Positions 1-7,258 of a stretch of 23,386 nucleotides of DNA are shown here, one piece after another. The position numbers were made by a program, and so were the translations under genes. Position 1 is the stretch's first letter; every line of letters begins with the position of its first letter. A model generated the notes under the pieces. That model did no database searches. It was given only the letters and a program-made list of their open reading frames with translations, and was not told the origin of the DNA. The stretch is from Prevotella sp. (GTDB lineage: Bacteria; Bacteroidota; Bacteroidia; Bacteroidales; Bacteroidaceae), in contig JAFRQC010000005.1 in the NCBI GenBank assembly GCA_017428805.1, forward strand, positions 1-23,386, in the 5' to 3' direction.

Positions 1-16
1 AAGATCAAACATTCCA

Positions 17-538
17 ATGGTGATTAACCTGCGTCAGAACACGAACGACGACAGCACCGCATTCGGCAAGTGGTTCGCAGAAGTAGACTCGAAGGAGCCC
101 CTGAACCTCAAGGGTTTCGCCAAGCACATGACCTCACACGGCAAGATCGCCGACTATCAGATGTGCGTGCTGGTACTCGGACAGGTCGTAGAGTGCATGA
201 GCGAGCTGCTCTCTCAGGGTCAGCCCGTGAAGCTCGACGGACTCGGCACCTTCTCCCCCACCGTCGATGGCCAGGGCAACGGCAAGAACGACATGGAGAC
301 GGCCGTGGCTGTGGGTCCCGACGCGATGATCAACGGCATCCGTATCAACTTCACGCCGGAGAACACCAAGGGCGAAAAGCTGACCTCGCGCGCCTTCAAG
401 GAGCAGTGCATCTTCGAGTACGGCTACGTCGTTCAGAGCGAGATCCGCACCGTCAACGGCAAGCAGCGCCGCGTGCAGAAGAAGACGCCGATCTCCTACC
501 TCCTGGCGCCCGCAGCCGACAACCAGGGCAACGGTTAG
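17..538 (+). CDS. HU-like (IHF/HU fold) DNA-binding protein, possibly 5'-partial
   Basis: The product is a member of the long Bacteroidota HU-like DNA-binding family, 173 residues from the first ATG in the window. The central part (GQPVKLDGLGTFSPT, about residues 67-81) is the family's beta-arm signature. The N-terminal half carries the helical dimerisation region, and a C-terminal extension of about 45 residues goes beyond classical 90-residue HU. The reading frame stays open to the left edge (Arg-Ser-Asn-Ile-Pro before the Met), so the true start may lie outside the window. In this family such proteins often sit just before a 'smalltalk' peptide, as here. The role is inferred to be nucleoid or mobile-region DNA binding; the targets cannot be read from sequence. 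Family assignment is confident, start is not. Confidence 0.85.
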   Translation: MVINLRQNTNDDSTAFGKWFAEVDSKEPLNLKGFAKHMTSHGKIADYQMCVLVLGQVVECMSELLSQGQPVKLDGLGTFSPTVDGQGNGKNDMETAVAVGPDAMINGIRINFTPENTKGEKLTSRAFKEQCIFEYGYVVQSEIRTVNGKQRRVQKKTPISYLLAPAADNQGNG

Positions 539-596
539 TTTAATGGCAGCGGAATGACACGGATTTTCACGGAATAAGTTTTTAACAGAACACTCT

Positions 597-616
597 GTGT
601 TCATCCGTGTTCATCC
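597..616. repeat. Perfect 2 x 10 bp tandem micro-repeat between HU gene and smalltalk gene
   Basis: GTGTTCATCC occurs twice head to tail. A related motif (acacggattttcacggaa, around 557-574) lies just upstream. Together they fill much of the 98-bp spacer 539-636. This is one of the border micro-repeats discussed in the findings. Confidence 0.8.
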
Positions 617-636
617 GAGGCAAAAAGAATCCGAGT

Positions 637-747
637 ATGAAGAAGCAGAGGATCATTGAGCTTGCGGTGAAGGTCATAGTAGCCGCACTCACGGCCTTCC
701 TCACGGCCATCGGAACGACCAGTTGCATGGGGAAGGGGCCATTTTGA
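637..747 (+). CDS. 'Smalltalk' family small peptide, 36 aa
   Basis: This small ORF starts ATG-AAG-AAG, preceded by a purine-rich stretch (caaaaagaat). It encodes a 36-residue peptide with a basic N-terminus (MKKQR), a hydrophobic helix (about residues 6-27) and a Thr-Thr-Ser-Cys-Met motif near the C-terminus. This matches the pattern of the Bacteroidota smalltalk peptides, a family defined by its position next to HU-like genes. Function is unknown. The helix followed by a late Cys resembles a tiny membrane or lipoprotein-like peptide, but the Cys is only seven residues from the end. In many genomes an N-acetylmuramoyl-L-alanine amidase follows; none is present here. Confidence 0.75.
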   Translation: MKKQRIIELAVKVIVAALTAFLTAIGTTSCMGKGPF

Positions 748-790
748 GCCACAGATGACACAGAATTCTCAGAGGAGATTATCACAGAGA
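748..790. repeat. Degenerate border micro-repeat after smalltalk
   Basis: The sequence runs gccacagatgacacaga, then gattatcacagagat, i.e. imperfect repeats of a CACAGA-type unit beginning at the peptide's stop codon. I see no ORF or RNA in 748-790. Confidence 0.5.
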
Positions 791-820
791 TGGGACTCGC
801 AAGGTTATTTGCGGGTCCCA
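791..820 (+). terminator. Rho-independent-type terminator hairpin
   Basis: A 12-bp stem (TGGGACTCGCAA at 791-802 with TTGCGGGTCCCA at 809-820, one T-G wobble) encloses the 6-nt loop GGTTAT. It is followed by a T-rich tail (TTTACCTATTTATATTTT, 818-835). It would end the HU-smalltalk transcript and isolate fhs downstream. Confidence 0.75.
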
Positions 821-868
821 TTTACCTATTTATATTTTAAAATCACTTAAAACAACAGCCAAAACGAC

Positions 869-888
869 GGATAATTCAGGAATTATCC
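869..888. promoter_or_regulatory. 20-bp palindrome (9+2+9) abutting the fhs -7 box; candidate operator
   Basis: GGATAATTC-AG-GAATTATCC is a perfect inverted repeat with 9-bp arms. It ends one base before the -7 box at 890-897 and so occupies the spacer and -33 region, a typical repressor position. No recognisable -33 TTTG is present there. That it is an operator is inference. Confidence 0.45.
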
Positions 889-889
889 T

Positions 890-897
890 TACTTTTG
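890..897 (+). promoter_or_regulatory. Bacteroidota -7 promoter element for fhs
   Basis: TACTTTTG matches the Bacteroidota sigma-ABfr -7 consensus TAnnTTTG. It lies 58 bp before the fhs start codon. A good -33 box is not visible; the palindrome at 869-888 lies in its place. Confidence 0.6.
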
Positions 898-920
898 CGG
901 CGCGAAACTAACAATTAAAG

Positions 921-949
921 AATTAGAAAATTAAAAAATTAGAAAATTA
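921..949. repeat. AT-rich direct repeat in fhs 5' leader
   Basis: The 13-mer AATTAGAAAATTA occurs at 921-933 and again at 937-949 (16-bp period), just before the fhs start. It belongs to the border micro-repeat set and would be transcribed as part of the leader. Confidence 0.65.
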
Positions 950-955
950 TAAACG

Positions 956-2635
956 ATGAAGACTGACATACAGATTGCGCGGGAATGTGAATTGCTGCCC
1001 ATTGGCGAGATCGCCACACAGCTGGGGATCGCCCCTGAAGAGATAGAGCCGTACGGACGCTATATGGCCAAGGTGCCGGTGAGCCTGATCGACGAGAAGA
1101 AAGTGAAGAAGAGCCGACTGATACTGGTGACGGCCATCAGCCCGACGAAGGCGGGCATCGGCAAGACCACCGTGAGCATCGGCCTGACACTGGGTCTGAA
1201 CAAGATCGGCAAGAAGGCGTCGGTGGCCCTCAGAGAGCCGTCGCTCGGCCCCTGCTTCGGCATCAAGGGCGGTGCTGCCGGTGGCGGCTATGCCCAGGTG
1301 CTGCCGATGGAGAAGATCAACCTGCACTTCACGGGCGACTTCCACGCGGTGACCTCCGCGCACAACACCATCAGCGCCCTCTTGGACAACTATATCTACC
1401 AGCACCGCAAGGACGGCTTCTCGTTGCGGGAGATCTACTGGAAGCGTGTGCTCGACGTGAACGACCGGAGCCTGCGCAACGTGGTGACGGGTCTAAGAGG
1501 CGACGGCGTGGTGAATGAGACGGGCTTCGACATCACCCCCGCCTCGGAACTGATGGCCATCCTCTGCCTGGCAACGAGCGAGGAAGACCTGCAGCGCCGC
1601 ATCGAGAACATCGTCTTAGGCGTCACCTCCGACGGCAAGCTGTTTAAGGTGAAAGACCTCGGCGTGGCCGGAGCCATCACCGTACTGCTCAGAGATGCCC
1701 TCAACCCGAACCTCGTGCAGACGACGGAGCACACACCGGCCTTCATCCACGGCGGACCGTTTGCCAACATCGCCCACGGCTGTTCGAGCGTGGTGGCGAC
1801 GAAGATGGCTATGAGCTACAGCGACTATGTGGTGACGGAGGCTGGTTTCGGTGCAGACCTCGGCGCAGAGAAGTTCTTCGACATCAAGTGCCGCAAGGCC
1901 GGACTGCTGCCGCGACTGGTGGTCATCGTAGCCACCACCCAGGGCCTGAAGATGCACGGCGGCGTGGATCTGGATCACATCAAGGAGCCGAACGCCAAGG
2001 GACTGACCGAGGGTCTGAAGAACCTGAACCGCCACATCCGCAATATGCAGGGCTTCGGACAGCCGGTGGTAGTGACGCTCAACCGCCACGATGAGGATCT
2101 GGAGGAGGAGATAGAGATCGTGCGCAAGAACTGTGAGGACTTGGAGGTGGGCTTTGCCGTGAACGAAGCCTTCCTGAAGGGTGGCGAGGGTGCCATCGAA
2201 CTGGCGCAGACCGTGGTTGAGACGATCGACAAGCAACAGCCCCTGCCCATCCGCTTTACCTATAAGGAGACGGACCGGCTGGAGGACAAGATAGAGAAGG
2301 TGTGCAAGAGTATCTACGGCGCATCGGCCGTGGAATACGGCAAGACGGTAACGAAGAAGCTGGAATCGCTGCGCAAATCGTTTACCGACGACGACGGCGC
2401 GATAGCCCACTATCCCGTCTGCATCGCCAAGACGCAGTTCTCATTCTCGGCGGACTCGACCCGTTACGGTTCGCCCGAGGGATTTACCATCCGCATCCGC
2501 GACGTGATCCTGAACTGCGGCTCGGAGATGATCGTGGCCATCGCGGGTGATATGCTCCGTATGCCGGGACTGCCTAAGAGTCCGCAGGCGGAGCGCATCA
2601 CCATCGTGAATGGAGAAATCGAGGGTCTATCTTAG
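956..2635 (+). CDS. fhs: Formate-tetrahydrofolate ligase
   Basis: This 559-residue enzyme is of usual family length. It catalyses the ATP-dependent ligation of formate to tetrahydrofolate, giving 10-formyl-THF for purine and formyl-Met synthesis. A P-loop variant (TKAGIGKTT, residues 64-72) and the conserved segment [20 protein letters not shown] (94-113), followed by HFTGDFHA, are clear. The C-terminal part contains the conserved [10 protein letters not shown] segment near the end. It starts at ATG 956 after a 58-bp leader from a Bacteroidota -7 box, and appears monocistronic. It is bounded upstream by a terminator and downstream by a convergent gene that overlaps its stop codon by 4 bp. The palindrome at 869-888 suggests specific regulation. 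Confidence 0.97.
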   Translation: MKTDIQIARECELLPIGEIATQLGIAPEEIEPYGRYMAKVPVSLIDEKKVKKSRLILVTAISPTKAGIGKTTVSIGLTLGLNKIGKKASVALREPSLGPCFGIKGGAAGGGYAQVLPMEKINLHFTGDFHAVTSAHNTISALLDNYIYQHRKDGFSLREIYWKRVLDVNDRSLRNVVTGLRGDGVVNETGFDITPASELMAILCLATSEEDLQRRIENIVLGVTSDGKLFKVKDLGVAGAITVLLRDALNPNLVQTTEHTPAFIHGGPFANIAHGCSSVVATKMAMSYSDYVVTEAGFGADLGAEKFFDIKCRKAGLLPRLVVIVATTQGLKMHGGVDLDHIKEPNAKGLTEGLKNLNRHIRNMQGFGQPVVVTLNRHDEDLEEEIEIVRKNCEDLEVGFAVNEAFLKGGEGAIELAQTVVETIDKQQPLPIRFTYKETDRLEDKIEKVCKSIYGASAVEYGKTVTKKLESLRKSFTDDDGAIAHYPVCIAKTQFSFSADSTRYGSPEGFTIRIRDVILNCGSEMIVAIAGDMLRMPGLPKSPQAERITIVNGEIEGLS

Positions 2636-3354
2636 AAATTCCACTTCAGGGCGACGGTGGGATTGATGAAGAACGTCTTGTCGTCATAGGTGTTGTAGAT
2701 GAAGTTGTTGCTGATCTCCACCTCGCTACCGACGCTGAAATGCGGTGTGAAGTTGTACCAGAACTGCGGCTCGGAGAGGATGACGAGCATACCGTGGCCA
2801 TAGTGATCCGGCTTGCTGTTCTCAGCGCGCCAGAAATCGATAAAGCCCGAGAAAGTGCATTTTTTGTTGGCAAACGTCAACCCCCACACACCTGTCAACT
2901 GGAAACTGTTGTAGGCCCAGGTGTAGTCGTAGCTCTTGAAGAAACGCTTATACATCAGCTGCACCGACCAAGTCTTCGTGAAGTCGGCGTTGTGGCCATT
3001 GTAGGCGGCACCGAGGAGGGCGGCGTGCTGGAAACTGCGGATGTCGTCGCGGCCCAGACCGCCATTGTACTCGATGTGGGCGGCGAAGGGTGTCTCCTTG
3101 CCGAGCTTGAACTCACGTGAGATCTCGGTGTAGGCGCTGCGGAAGAATTTGTTCGTGAGGTCGAGATCGACGAAGTAATACCACGAACCCCAAGGGTCAG
3201 CCTTGAACTGCTCGAGCGTGACGGTGACTTTCTGACGGTCAGGCTCCTGATCGGGATAGATGTTACGGCCGAAGTCGTAGTGCAACTGGATGTTCTGAGC
3301 GTTGGCCGTGAGGGCTGCTACAGCCATCAGGGCGAAAACAAAAATCTTTTTCAT
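2632..3354 (-). CDS. DUF5020 family outer-membrane-type protein
   Basis: The start is chosen at ATG 3354 because it gives a clean signal peptide ([19 protein letters not shown], cleavage before Gln20); an upstream in-frame Met at 3390 would put 12 unrelated residues in front. The 240-residue product has alternating aromatic strands throughout and ends in a beta-signature-like WNF, consistent with a small beta-barrel. The pattern matches DUF5020, which is distantly related to nucleoside-specific Tsx-like channels; substrate transport is an inference from that relationship. It lies 42 bp downstream of lpxB on the same strand, so it may be co-transcribed with surE-lpxB. Its stop codon overlaps that of convergent fhs, with no terminator between. 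Confidence 0.8.
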   Translation of the reverse strand: MKKIFVFALMAVAALTANAQNIQLHYDFGRNIYPDQEPDRQKVTVTLEQFKADPWGSWYYFVDLDLTNKFFRSAYTEISREFKLGKETPFAAHIEYNGGLGRDDIRSFQHAALLGAAYNGHNADFTKTWSVQLMYKRFFKSYDYTWAYNSFQLTGVWGLTFANKKCTFSGFIDFWRAENSKPDHYGHGMLVILSEPQFWYNFTPHFSVGSEVEISNNFIYNTYDDKTFFINPTVALKWNF

Positions 3355-3390
3355 ACAATTACTATAATTATTATTCAATTTTTTCGACAA

Positions 3391-3414
3391 CGAATTTCAC
3401 GAATTACACGAATT
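3391..3414. repeat. 9-bp-period micro-repeat overlapping lpxB stop codon
   Basis: On the plus strand three units read CGAATTTCA, CGAATTACA, CGAATT(TTT). The repeat crosses the lpxB/DUF5020 junction. On the minus strand it encodes the last LpxB residues (Asn-Ser-Cys-Asn-Ser) and the TGA stop at 3397-3399. Confidence 0.8.
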
Positions 3415-4596
3415 TTTTGGCTGCGCGCAGTAACCATAAATAAGCTTGGCGGCGTTGTCGGGGGCGCATTGGTCACCGAGGCGGCGGGAGACGTCGGCGT
3501 AGCCTTCAAGCATACGGTCGCGGTCGGGACCGGAGAGGATGCGCTCCAGTTCGTGACGGATATGGCCGACGGTGAAGGTGTCTGCCAGGAGTTCGGTGAC
3601 CACCTCGCGGTCGGCAATGAGGTTGACGAGCGAGATGTAAGGCACCTTGATGAGATAACGGTGCACGATGCGGGCGATCTTGGGCAGGGGGAGTTTGTAG
3701 CAGACCACCTGCGGCACATTGAAGAGGGCCGTCTCGAGGGTGGCGGTGCCACTGGTGACGAGGGCGGCGTGGGCCTTTGCCAACAACGGATAGGTCTCGT
3801 TATAGACCACCTCTACCCCACTCCCTTTGACGAAGGTGGCGTAATAGTCGGCCTCGATGCCCGGGGCGCCGGCGAGGATGACGCGATAGTCGGTCATATA
3901 AGGCGAAACGGCCTCGATCATAGCGGGGAGATTGTCTTTAATCTCCTGACGGCGGGAACCGGCAAGGAGGGCGATAATTTTTTTCGAGGAGTGTGGAGGG
4001 AGGAGGGAGGAGGGAGATATGTCTGAGGCAGAACCTGTGGCAGGAGTATTCTCACTCCTCACTCCACACTCCTCACTCCTCAAGAACTCCCTCACCTCTG
4101 CTGCCGTGGGATTACCCACGTAGTGGATGGGATAATGGTGTTTCTTTTCGAAGAAATCCACCTCGAAGGGCAGGATGGAGAAGAGTTCATCGACATCGCG
4201 ACGGATATTTTTGATGCGGTGCTCCTTCCAAGCCCAGATCTTCGGGGAGATGTAGTAATAGACGGGGATGTTTGTCCGCGATTTTACATATTCTGCAATC
4301 TTCAGGTTGAAACCCGGATAGTCCACGAGGATGACGCAGTCAGGTTGCCAAGAGTGGATATCCTGCTTACAGAACTTCATATTCTTCAGGATGGTCGAAA
4401 GATGCAGCAGCACGGGAATCAAGCCCATATAGGCCAAGTCGCGATAATGGCGGACGCGTGTGCCGCCGACGGCCGTCATCAGGTCGCCGCCGAAGAAACG
4501 GAAGTCAGCCTCGTTGTCAATTTCCTTCAACGAGCGCATCAGGTGGGAGGCGTGGAGGTCGCCAGAGGCTTCGCCGACGATGAGATAATATTTCAT
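3397..4596 (-). CDS. lpxB: Lipid-A-disaccharide synthase, with repeat-derived internal insertion
   Basis: This 399-residue GT-B glycosyltransferase condenses UDP-2,3-diacylglucosamine with lipid X to form the lipid A disaccharide at the inner-membrane cytoplasmic face. Family motifs are clear: MKYYLIVGEASGDLHASHLM at the N-terminus, VDYPGFNLKIA (91-101), ISPKIWAWKEHR (116-127), YVGNP (159-163), and LLAGSRRQEIKDNLPAM (210-226). Between YVGNP and LLAGSRRQ there is an in-frame low-complexity insertion (about residues 172-204) encoded by inverted GAGGAGTG-type repeats and absent from typical LpxB. The C-terminus and stop lie in another micro-repeat. The gene follows surE by 26 bp on the same strand, so the two probably share a transcript from the promoter before surE. 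The insertion falls at a surface-type inter-domain position, so activity is probably retained. Confidence 0.93.
   Translation of the reverse strand: MKYYLIVGEASGDLHASHLMRSLKEIDNEADFRFFGGDLMTAVGGTRVRHYRDLAYMGLIPVLLHLSTILKNMKFCKQDIHSWQPDCVILVDYPGFNLKIAEYVKSRTNIPVYYYISPKIWAWKEHRIKNIRRDVDELFSILPFEVDFFEKKHHYPIHYVGNPTAAEVREFLRSEECGVRSENTPATGSASDISPSSLLPPHSSKKIIALLAGSRRQEIKDNLPAMIEAVSPYMTDYRVILAGAPGIEADYYATFVKGSGVEVVYNETYPLLAKAHAALVTSGTATLETALFNVPQVVCYKLPLPKIARIVHRYLIKVPYISLVNLIADREVVTELLADTFTVGHIRHELERILSGPDRDRMLEGYADVSRRLGDQCAPDNAAKLIYGYCAQPKNSCNS
3986..4074. repeat. Inverted micro-repeat pair inserted in frame within lpxB
   Basis: The arm at 3986-4005 (GAGGAGTGTGGAGGGAGGAG) is complementary at 19 of 20 positions to the arm at 4055-4074. 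Around them are further GGAGGGA and CTCACTCCT units, and about 49 nt separate the arms. The whole block (about 3985-4083) is 99 nt, i.e. 33 codons, so the lpxB frame is kept. Confidence 0.85.
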
Positions 4597-4597
4597 T

Positions 4598-4631
4598 GAC
4601 TTTGAGCTTTGAACTTTGAACTTTAAACTTT
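4598..4631. repeat. 7-bp-period micro-repeat spanning the surE/lpxB junction
   Basis: On the plus strand, degenerate units GCTTTGA, ACTTTGA, ACTTTAA, ACTTTA follow one another. They fill the whole 26-bp spacer and also encode the final Lys-Val and TAA stop of surE on the minus strand. Confidence 0.8.
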
Positions 4632-5405
4632 ATGATTACCAAGATCCCAGGAGTCGATGAGGGAGATGGCGGAGTGGGCGGTGAGGTCGATCTGGGTGGG
4701 AGTGATGGCGACGTAGCCGTGATCGAGGGCCCAACGGTCAGTGTCCTCGGCATCGGGCTCGTCGTTGGTGTAGTGACCCACCATCCACCAGTAGTCGTAG
4801 CCACGGGGATGATGACACTTCGTCACCTCGGAGCCCCAGGTGCCATAGGCCATACGACAGACCTTAACTCCCTTGTAGGTGGGGAGGAGCGGGAAGTTCA
4901 CATTCAGACACACGCCTTTGGGCAGGCCGTCAGCCAACACCTTCGCCGTGATCTCACGGATGAGCGGACGGAGAGGTTCGAAGTCGGCATCGTCACGATG
5001 GTCGCAGAGTGAGAAGGCGACAGAGGGGATGTACTTCATACTGCCTTCGAGGGTGACACCCATCGTTCCGCTGTAATGGGCATTGACGGAGGCATTGTCG
5101 CCGTGATTGATGCCGCCGATGACCATATCAGGCCTTCGGGGACAGATTTCGGCCAAGGCCATCTTCACACAATCGACAGGTGTGCCGTTGCACGACCAGA
5201 TTTCGACACCTTCGCGCTTCTCCCGAAGATATAGCCTCAACGGTATAGTGGCGGAGAAGGCACAGGAGAAGCCGCTGCGGGCGTCTTCCGGGGCACAGAC
5301 GATGATGTCGCCATAGTCGGAAACCATCTCCACCAGCTGACGGATACCCTTCGCCTGATAGCCGTCATCATTGGAAATAAGTAGTAAAGGTCGTTTAATT
5401 TCCAT
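4623..5405 (-). CDS. surE: 5'/3'-nucleotidase SurE
   Basis: The 260-residue product is a metal-dependent survival-protein E nucleotidase, hydrolysing nucleoside monophosphates in the cytoplasm. The N-terminal LLLISNDDGYQAKGI carries the metal-binding Asp13-Asp14. Also seen are ARSGFS (Ser44 region, family metal ligand) and the strongly conserved VIGGINHGDNASVNAHYSGT (95-114) with Asn100. The length is normal. It is the first gene of a minus-strand unit with lpxB and is divergent from parA. Start ATG 5405 lies about 20 bp after a TAATTTTG -7 box. The last two residues and stop codon are supplied by the micro-repeat at 4598-4631, so the native C-terminus may have been altered slightly. Confidence 0.95.
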   Translation of the reverse strand: MEIKRPLLLISNDDGYQAKGIRQLVEMVSDYGDIIVCAPEDARSGFSCAFSATIPLRLYLREKREGVEIWSCNGTPVDCVKMALAEICPRRPDMVIGGINHGDNASVNAHYSGTMGVTLEGSMKYIPSVAFSLCDHRDDADFEPLRPLIREITAKVLADGLPKGVCLNVNFPLLPTYKGVKVCRMAYGTWGSEVTKCHHPRGYDYWWMVGHYTNDEPDAEDTDRWALDHGYVAITPTQIDLTAHSAISLIDSWDLGNHKV

Positions 5406-5426
5406 AAAATATCAATGATTTGACTG

Positions 5427-5434
5427 CAAAATTA
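5427..5434 (-). promoter_or_regulatory. -7 promoter element for surE-lpxB
   Basis: On the minus strand TAATTTTG matches TAnnTTTG, 21 bp upstream of the surE ATG. No strong -33 box was found at the usual 19-21 bp spacing. It is back to back with the parA promoter. Confidence 0.55.
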
Positions 5435-5477
5435 CGAAAAAAGGTTTAAATGAAAGGGATTTCTCGACGGAAATTAG

Positions 5478-5485
5478 TAACTTTG
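5478..5485 (+). promoter_or_regulatory. -7 promoter element for parA operon
   Basis: TAACTTTG matches the Bacteroidota -7 consensus, 51 bp upstream of the parA ATG. Only about 43 bp separate it from the divergent surE -7 box, so the two polymerase sites must share or overlap their upstream regions. A clear -33 box is not visible. Confidence 0.6.
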
Positions 5486-5536
5486 TGCCCAAATTTCTCT
5501 ATTTATCAATTAAAGTTAGAATAATTAGGAATTAAG

Positions 5537-6301
5537 ATGGGAAAAATCATCGCATTAGCAAACCAGAAGGGCGGCGTGGGAAAGACGACAACCACCATTA
5601 ACCTGGCAGCCTCACTCGCCACGTTGGAAAAGACCGTCTTGGTAGTAGACGCAGACCCGCAGGCCAACGCCTCCAGCGGACTGGGCGTCGACATCACGGA
5701 AGTGGAAAGCTCCATTTACGAATGCATCATCAATAAGACCGACGTCAGGGATGCCATCTATACGACCGACATCGAGGGACTGGACATCATCCCCAGCCAC
5801 ATTGACCTGGTGGGCGCAGAGATTGAGATGCTGAATATGGATAACAGAGAGAGAGTATTGAAGAATGTGCTCACCCCCGTACAGAACGATTACGACTACA
5901 TCCTCATCGACTGTTCGCCGTCGCTGGGCCTCATCACCGTCAACGCGCTGACAGCGGCCGACTCGGTGATCATCCCCGTGCAGTGTGAGTACTTCGCTCT
6001 CGAAGGCATCAGCAAGCTGCTCAACACGATCAAGATCATCAAGAACAAGTTGAATCCGCAGTTGGAGATCGAAGGTTTCCTGCTGACGATGTACGACAGT
6101 CGCCTCAGACTGGCCAACCAGATCTACGACGAGGTGAAGCGCCACTTCCAGGAACTGGTGTTCAAGACCGTCATCCAGCGTAACGTGAAACTGTCGGAGA
6201 GTCCCAGCCACGGTCTGCCCGTGATCCTTTACGACGCAGACTCCACCGGCGCGAAGAACCACCTCGCCCTAGCACAAGAAATCATCCATAAAAACAAATA
6301 A
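5537..6301 (+). CDS. parA: Chromosome-partitioning ATPase ParA/Soj
   Basis: The 254-residue product is a deviant-Walker ParA ATPase that moves ParB-bound origin regions and is of typical chromosomal (Soj) length. The signature is at the N-terminus: IALANQKGGVGKTTTTINLA with Walker A KGGVGKTT (11-18, deviant Lys12), VVDADPQANASSGLG (37-51), and Walker B-like ILIDCSPSLG. It lacks an N-terminal DNA-binding domain, as expected for chromosomal rather than P1-type ParA. It starts the plus-strand operon, with parB only 5 bp downstream. No convincing parS palindrome was found in the window. Confidence 0.97.
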   Translation: MGKIIALANQKGGVGKTTTTINLAASLATLEKTVLVVDADPQANASSGLGVDITEVESSIYECIINKTDVRDAIYTTDIEGLDIIPSHIDLVGAEIEMLNMDNRERVLKNVLTPVQNDYDYILIDCSPSLGLITVNALTAADSVIIPVQCEYFALEGISKLLNTIKIIKNKLNPQLEIEGFLLTMYDSRLRLANQIYDEVKRHFQELVFKTVIQRNVKLSESPSHGLPVILYDADSTGAKNHLALAQEIIHKNK

Positions 6302-6306
6302 ACCCA

Positions 6307-7227
6307 ATGGCTGTTAAGAAGAAATACGACCGTAATGTCCTCGGACGGGGACTGGACAACATCGGCTCAGGGAAGGGTCGCGGACTCGACGCCCTGATCG
6401 ACACGAGTGATGTCCACGTCCAAGGTTCGTCCAACTTGAGTGAGATCGCCCTGACTATGATCTCGCCCAATCCTAACCAACCACGAACAGACTTCGATGA
6501 AGCGGCGCTGCAGGAACTGGCTGCCAGCATCCGTGAGATCGGGCTCGTCACGCCCATCACCCTCAGGCAGATGGGAGAGAATGAATATCAGATCATTGCC
6601 GGTGAGCGTCGTTGGAGAGCGGCCACGCTGGCAGGCCTCACCACCATCCCCGCCTATATCCGTACGGCGGAAGACGAGAAGGTGATGGAGATGGCACTCG
6701 TGGAGAACATCCAGCGTGAGGATCTGAACCCCATCGAGATTGCATTGGCCTATCAGCATCTGTCGGAAACGACGGGTATGACCCAGGAAAGGATATCCTC
6801 CCGTGTGGGCAAGAGCCGCACGTCGATCACCAACTATATGCGTCTGCTGAAACTGCCCGCACAGATACAGATTGCGCTGAAGAACAAAGACATCGATATG
6901 GGCCACGCCCGTGCGCTGCTGGCCATCGACAGTCCCTCGACACAGCTCAAACTGTTCAAGGAAGTACAGCGTAACGGCTACTCCGTGAGAAAGGTGGAGG
7001 AGCTGGTGCAGAAGCTGAAGAACGGCGAGAGCATCCAGACCGTCAAGAAGCCTGACTCACAGCTGTCGCTGGAATACAGCATCCTGCGCGACCGACTGTC
7101 AGACCTCTTCAAGGTGAAGGTACAGATGACCTGCTCGTCCCAGGGCAAGGGTAAGATCAGCATCCCGTTCGCCAACGAGGACGAGTTGGAGCACGTTATG
7201 AACATCATTGATAAAATCAAGAACTGA
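6307..7227 (+). CDS. parB: Chromosome-partitioning protein ParB
   Basis: The 306-residue product is the CTP-dependent DNA clamp that loads at parS and partners ParA. The N-terminal tail contains two GRGLD copies (residues 13-17 and 24-28); one such motif is usual and stimulates ParA. The CTPase motifs follow: VTPITLR (81-87), GERRWRA (99-105) and ENIQREDLNPIE (133-144). Next comes the helix-turn-helix region (TQERISSRVGKSRTSITNYM), then a C-terminal dimerisation domain ending at NIIDKIKN. It is 5 bp after parA, so coupled to it, and 21 bp before the DUF5683 gene. Orthology is secure; parS sites must lie elsewhere. Confidence 0.97.
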   Translation: MAVKKKYDRNVLGRGLDNIGSGKGRGLDALIDTSDVHVQGSSNLSEIALTMISPNPNQPRTDFDEAALQELAASIREIGLVTPITLRQMGENEYQIIAGERRWRAATLAGLTTIPAYIRTAEDEKVMEMALVENIQREDLNPIEIALAYQHLSETTGMTQERISSRVGKSRTSITNYMRLLKLPAQIQIALKNKDIDMGHARALLAIDSPSTQLKLFKEVQRNGYSVRKVEELVQKLKNGESIQTVKKPDSQLSLEYSILRDRLSDLFKVKVQMTCSSQGKGKISIPFANEDELEHVMNIIDKIKN

Positions 7228-7230
7228 TTG

Positions 7231-7258
7231 AGAGGTGAGAGGTAAGAGGTGAGAGGTA
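7231..7258. repeat. Perfect 2 x 14 bp micro-repeat providing the next gene's start codon
   Basis: AGAGGTGAGAGGTA occurs exactly twice in tandem in the 21-bp parB/DUF5683 spacer, running into the coding region. The GTG at 7249 used as start codon lies in the second copy; an in-frame TAA at 7243 lies at the end of the first. Confidence 0.9.

Noticed and set aside
806..900. Remnant of the amidase gene expected after smalltalk
   Set aside because: No reading frame in 748-955 shows amidase motifs; the stretch is a terminator, AT-rich spacer and promoter.
3112..3121. CTCACGTGAG palindrome as a parS site about 2.4 kb from parA
   Set aside because: By eye only about 9 of 16 positions match the common parS consensus, and the bases are explained by codons for Ile-Ser-Arg-Glu in the DUF5020 gene. 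A ParB ChIP or genome-wide parS search would decide.
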